From Victivallales bacterium (GTDB lineage: Bacteria; Verrucomicrobiota; Lentisphaeria; Oligosphaerales; Lenti-02): DNA of 7,698 bases. The stretch's first letter is position 1; every line of letters starts with the position of its first letter. Below the pieces are notes generated by a model. That model made no database searches, was not told the origin of the DNA, and saw only the letters and a list, made by a program, of their open reading frames with translations. The position numbers and the translations under genes were made by a program. Shown here piece by piece: positions 5,751 through 7,698 of this stretch. The stretch spans positions 1 through 7,698 of the forward strand of contig JABGQJ010000364.1 in the NCBI GenBank assembly GCA_018648945.1. Direction: 5' to 3'.

Positions 5751-6065
5751 CCCTGGGGCTGGGGGGGCGGCGCGGTTCTGTTCCTGTCCGGCGGACGTAG
5801 CGACGCAGAGAGGAAGGGCTACTGGCCTTCGCTCCATGGCCGCCAATCCCGCACGCTTGAGGCAAGTCCCAAGACCGGATCGCTGTCCGGGGCCGAGTGT
5901 GGAAATTACACTGCACCAGAGCTCAGCAGGACCGTGAAGTCGGACGTCTCCCGCCTCGGGTTGCCGTTTCGGTTTCTGCCGCTCCATTACTCCACTACCC
6001 CCGTTCGACTTCGCTCAGGGCCTTCGGCATTCCGCCCTTCCCCCTCGGCATCTGGAGATGAGACC
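5751..6065 (+). other. Gene-free leader of the polysaccharide lyase, open in frame
   Basis: This 315-bp stretch carries no convincing independent gene. The first 72 bases (5751-5822) are the apparent lost second half of the small membrane protein. The same reading frame has no stop from 5751 into the lyase start at 6066, but translation of 5830-6060 has low-complexity, non-homologous composition. Other contents are a 5-bp inverted repeat AGTGT/ACACT with a 7-base AT-rich spacer (5896-5912), a dispersed-repeat-like motif (6000-6020), and GGAG at 6054-6057, eight bases before the ATG. I see no strong promoter. Confidence 0.5.
6000..6020 (+). repeat. CTTCGACTTCGCTCAGGG-type dispersed repeat motif
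   Basis: The segment contains GTTCGACTTCGCTCAGGG flanked by CCC at 6000-6002 and GGG at 6018-6020. Its reverse complement, CCCTGAGCGAAGTCGA, is a short sequence that I recall from intergenic regions of many unrelated bacteria, usually as an imperfect palindrome between genes. Only one copy occurs in this window, so the repeat nature rests on that recollection. It lies 45 bases before the lyase start, inside the transcript leader if the gene is read from upstream. Confidence 0.45.
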
Positions 6066-7698
6066 ATGACGACGACACGCGCGATCTCTCTGGCAACCAC
6101 TCTCGTAGCCACTGTCTCCGGTGCGGCTTTGCCCCGTCCGCGGATCTGGATCACGCCCAAGGACATCCCACGCCTGCGGGCCATGGCCGCGAGCGGAACA
6201 GCCGATGCCTTCGGCAATGTGCCGAGCAAGGCTTGGGCGAAGCTGAAGGCGCAGGCCGATCGATTCGTGAAAGCCCCGCCCTATTCCTACAAGGTCACCA
6301 TCCCTGGGCAGGAAGGGGCGGCGGGCAAGGTGTGGCGCTACACGCTCTCGGACGAGCGCCCCCCCGATCATGCCGACAGCAAACACTATCCGCCCTGGAC
6401 GGCGATGTTCCAGGAGCGCAGCGACTCCCTGACCACGCGCCTGCGCCTGCTGACCTTCGCCTACGTCGTCACGGGCGAGGACGCGTACTTCGAGCGGGCC
6501 AGGAAGATCGTGCTGCATCTCTCCGCCTGGGACGGCATCTGGACGGATTTGACCTACGGCGGCGCCAAGCCTTGCCTAGATACGGGCCATGCCACCATCT
6601 GGGTCAGTGTCTTCTATGATTGGTGCCGCGACCGGCTGACGGACGGGGAAGCGGCGACCATCCGTCAGGCTCTCGTGGACAAGGGCGTGGGTCCCATCGA
6701 TGGTATGATCGACTCCATCTCCCCCTACCACAACTACACGGCGGTCATCGCCAACGGCTTGGCCTTCGGTGCGGCTGCCCTCCTCGGCGAAGACGAACGG
6801 GCGGAGGGATGGCTGAACCACGCGATCGTGCGCATGCGGCTCAACATGGATGCTCAAGGCGAAGATGGCGGGGCGCTGGAGGGACCCATGTATGGCACCT
6901 ATGCGGCCAACCAGCAGGCCGACATGGTCTGGTTGCTTGGTGGCATCGGCAAGGCGGATGAACTGAGCAAGCACCGTTATCTGGCGACCCTCCCACGCTA
7001 CTGCATCACCTTGCTCGATCCCGGTACCAGACAGCAGCCCTGCTTCGGCGACGGCGGCCCTGGCGTGGGCTTCGTGAACCTGACCCGGGTGCTGGCCCTG
7101 CAGGGCAGCGGCGATGCTGCCTGGTACTGCCGGGAAGTGGCCGGTCTGTCGCTGGACTCGGTGCGCCAGTTCCTCTCGGTGGACCCGACACGTATTCGCC
7201 CCGGCACGCCGCCAGCCAGGCCCTCCGGTTGCTACCAGTCGGTCGGGTATGCCACGCTGCGCGATGGCTACAAGACCGACTCCGCACTCCTCGCCTTCAA
7301 GTGCGGTCCGCCCAAGACAGCCGTGGGGCACAACCACTACGACCAGGGCAGTTTCATGCTCAGCTACAACGGCGAGTGGATCGGCTGGGATCCCGGCTAC
7401 CGCAGCTACTTCGATCCTCCCCGGCGACGCTACACGGTCGGCACCATCGGCCACAGTACGGTACTGCTGGATCTGGATGACGAATACCTGGCGAGCCACG
7501 CGGTCACGACTCCAGGCAAGGACCAGATCAGGCTCAACGGTGGCCAGATGCACGACTTCCGCACCGGCGAGGCGGTGGACTACATCCGGGGGGAATTGGC
7601 CGCTGCCTACAATGCCGACAAGGCGCCGGTCCTGACCCGGTTCAACCGCGAGATCCTCTTCCTCAAACCCCGAGTCTTTGTGATCCGCGACGATCTGC
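6066..7698 (+). CDS. Secreted heparinase II/III-type polysaccharide lyase, 3' truncated by window end
   Basis: The first 544 codons of an exported lyase; the rest lies beyond the window. Residues 1-20 are a signal peptide, followed by RPRIWITPKDIPRLRAM (24-40), the usual opening of this family. Residues about 100-380 form the (alpha/alpha) toroid, and the heparinase II/III beta-sandwich domain begins near 390. Key residues fit Pedobacter heparinase II (as I recall: H202, Y257, H406, H408, D425, H464) in order and spacing: H222 in YHNY, Y276 in EGPMYGTY, H422 and H424 in GHNHYDQGSF, D442 in WDPGY, H463 in GHSTVLL. H424, D442 and H463 would hold the structural zinc. Such enzymes cleave uronate-containing polysaccharides by beta-elimination. 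The substrate (heparan, alginate, ulvan or other) cannot be told. GGAG at 6054-6057, eight bases upstream, supports this start. The ORF is uninterrupted to the window edge. Confidence 0.87.
   Translation, partial: MTTTRAISLATTLVATVSGAALPRPRIWITPKDIPRLRAMAASGTADAFGNVPSKAWAKLKAQADRFVKAPPYSYKVTIPGQEGAAGKVWRYTLSDERPPDHADSKHYPPWTAMFQERSDSLTTRLRLLTFAYVVTGEDAYFERARKIVLHLSAWDGIWTDLTYGGAKPCLDTGHATIWVSVFYDWCRDRLTDGEAATIRQALVDKGVGPIDGMIDSISPYHNYTAVIANGLAFGAAALLGEDERAEGWLNHAIVRMRLNMDAQGEDGGALEGPMYGTYAANQQADMVWLLGGIGKADELSKHRYLATLPRYCITLLDPGTRQQPCFGDGGPGVGFVNLTRVLALQGSGDAAWYCREVAGLSLDSVRQFLSVDPTRIRPGTPPARPSGCYQSVGYATLRDGYKTDSALLAFKCGPPKTAVGHNHYDQGSFMLSYNGEWIGWDPGYRSYFDPPRRRYTVGTIGHSTVLLDLDDEYLASHAVTTPGKDQIRLNGGQMHDFRTGEAVDYIRGELAAAYNADKAPVLTRFNREILFLKPRVFVIRDDL

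Noticed and set aside
5440..5987. Two overlapping minus-strand open frames across the gap between the barrel enzyme and the lyase
   Set aside because: Their translations are low-complexity Pro/Arg/Ser-rich with no motif and no good start context. The plus strand carries the strong ribosome binding site and membrane helix at 5643.
5961..5990. TTGCCG / CATTAC as a promoter for the lyase
   Set aside because: The -10 matches the consensus at only three of six positions and the spacing is 18. It is not better than background.

Overview
The window is a GC-rich bacterial segment that reads as part of a glycan-degradation neighbourhood. Three of its six genes encode exported (signal-peptide) carbohydrate-active or carbohydrate-active-like enzymes: a GH49/GH28-type beta-helix hydrolase, a large barrel-type putative glycosidase, and a heparinase II/III-type polysaccharide lyase cut by the window end. 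Shine-Dalgarno sites are clear, TGA is used as a normal stop, and there are no introns. The gene mix (many secreted hydrolases, short conserved membrane proteins, an alkaline-phosphatase-superfamily protein) resembles Planctomycetota, Verrucomicrobiota, Lentisphaerota or Hydrogenedentota-type genomes. That placement is inference; no marker gene is present.

Layout. Bases 1-133 are gene-free and hold a cluster of REP-like repeats: two near-identical 31-bp direct copies and one inverted partial copy. From 2398 down to 134, on the minus strand, lies a two-gene unit: a membrane-anchored protein of unknown function (1730-2398), then, 24 bp further on, the GH49/GH28-like hydrolase (134-1705). A 128-bp divergent intergenic region (2399-2526) separates it from the plus-strand genes. 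Those are an alkaline-phosphatase-superfamily phosphodiesterase-like protein (2527-3822), overlapping by ATGA a secreted 559-aa putative glycosidase (3819-5498). After a 144-bp gap with a candidate promoter comes a very small membrane-protein ORF (5643-5750) with a strong ribosome binding site. This looks like a shortened version of a roughly 60-aa two-helix protein, interrupted by TGA where Trp would be expected. A gene-free leader (5751-6065) with a CTTCGACTTCGCTCAGGG-type dispersed repeat precedes the polysaccharide lyase (6066 to past 7698).

How it may work together. The three exported enzymes could act on one acidic or complex glycan: the lyase on uronate linkages, the beta-helix enzyme on glucan- or uronan-type backbones, and the barrel enzyme on released oligosaccharides. 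No transporter, regulator, sulfatase or SusC/D pair is visible, so the substrate cannot be named. The most unusual signals are: a near-duplicate ribosome-binding-site plus signal-peptide segment shared by the barrel enzyme and the lyase, which are otherwise unrelated; the REP-like cluster; the in-frame TGA in the small membrane protein; and the altered metal-binding set of the phosphodiesterase-like protein.
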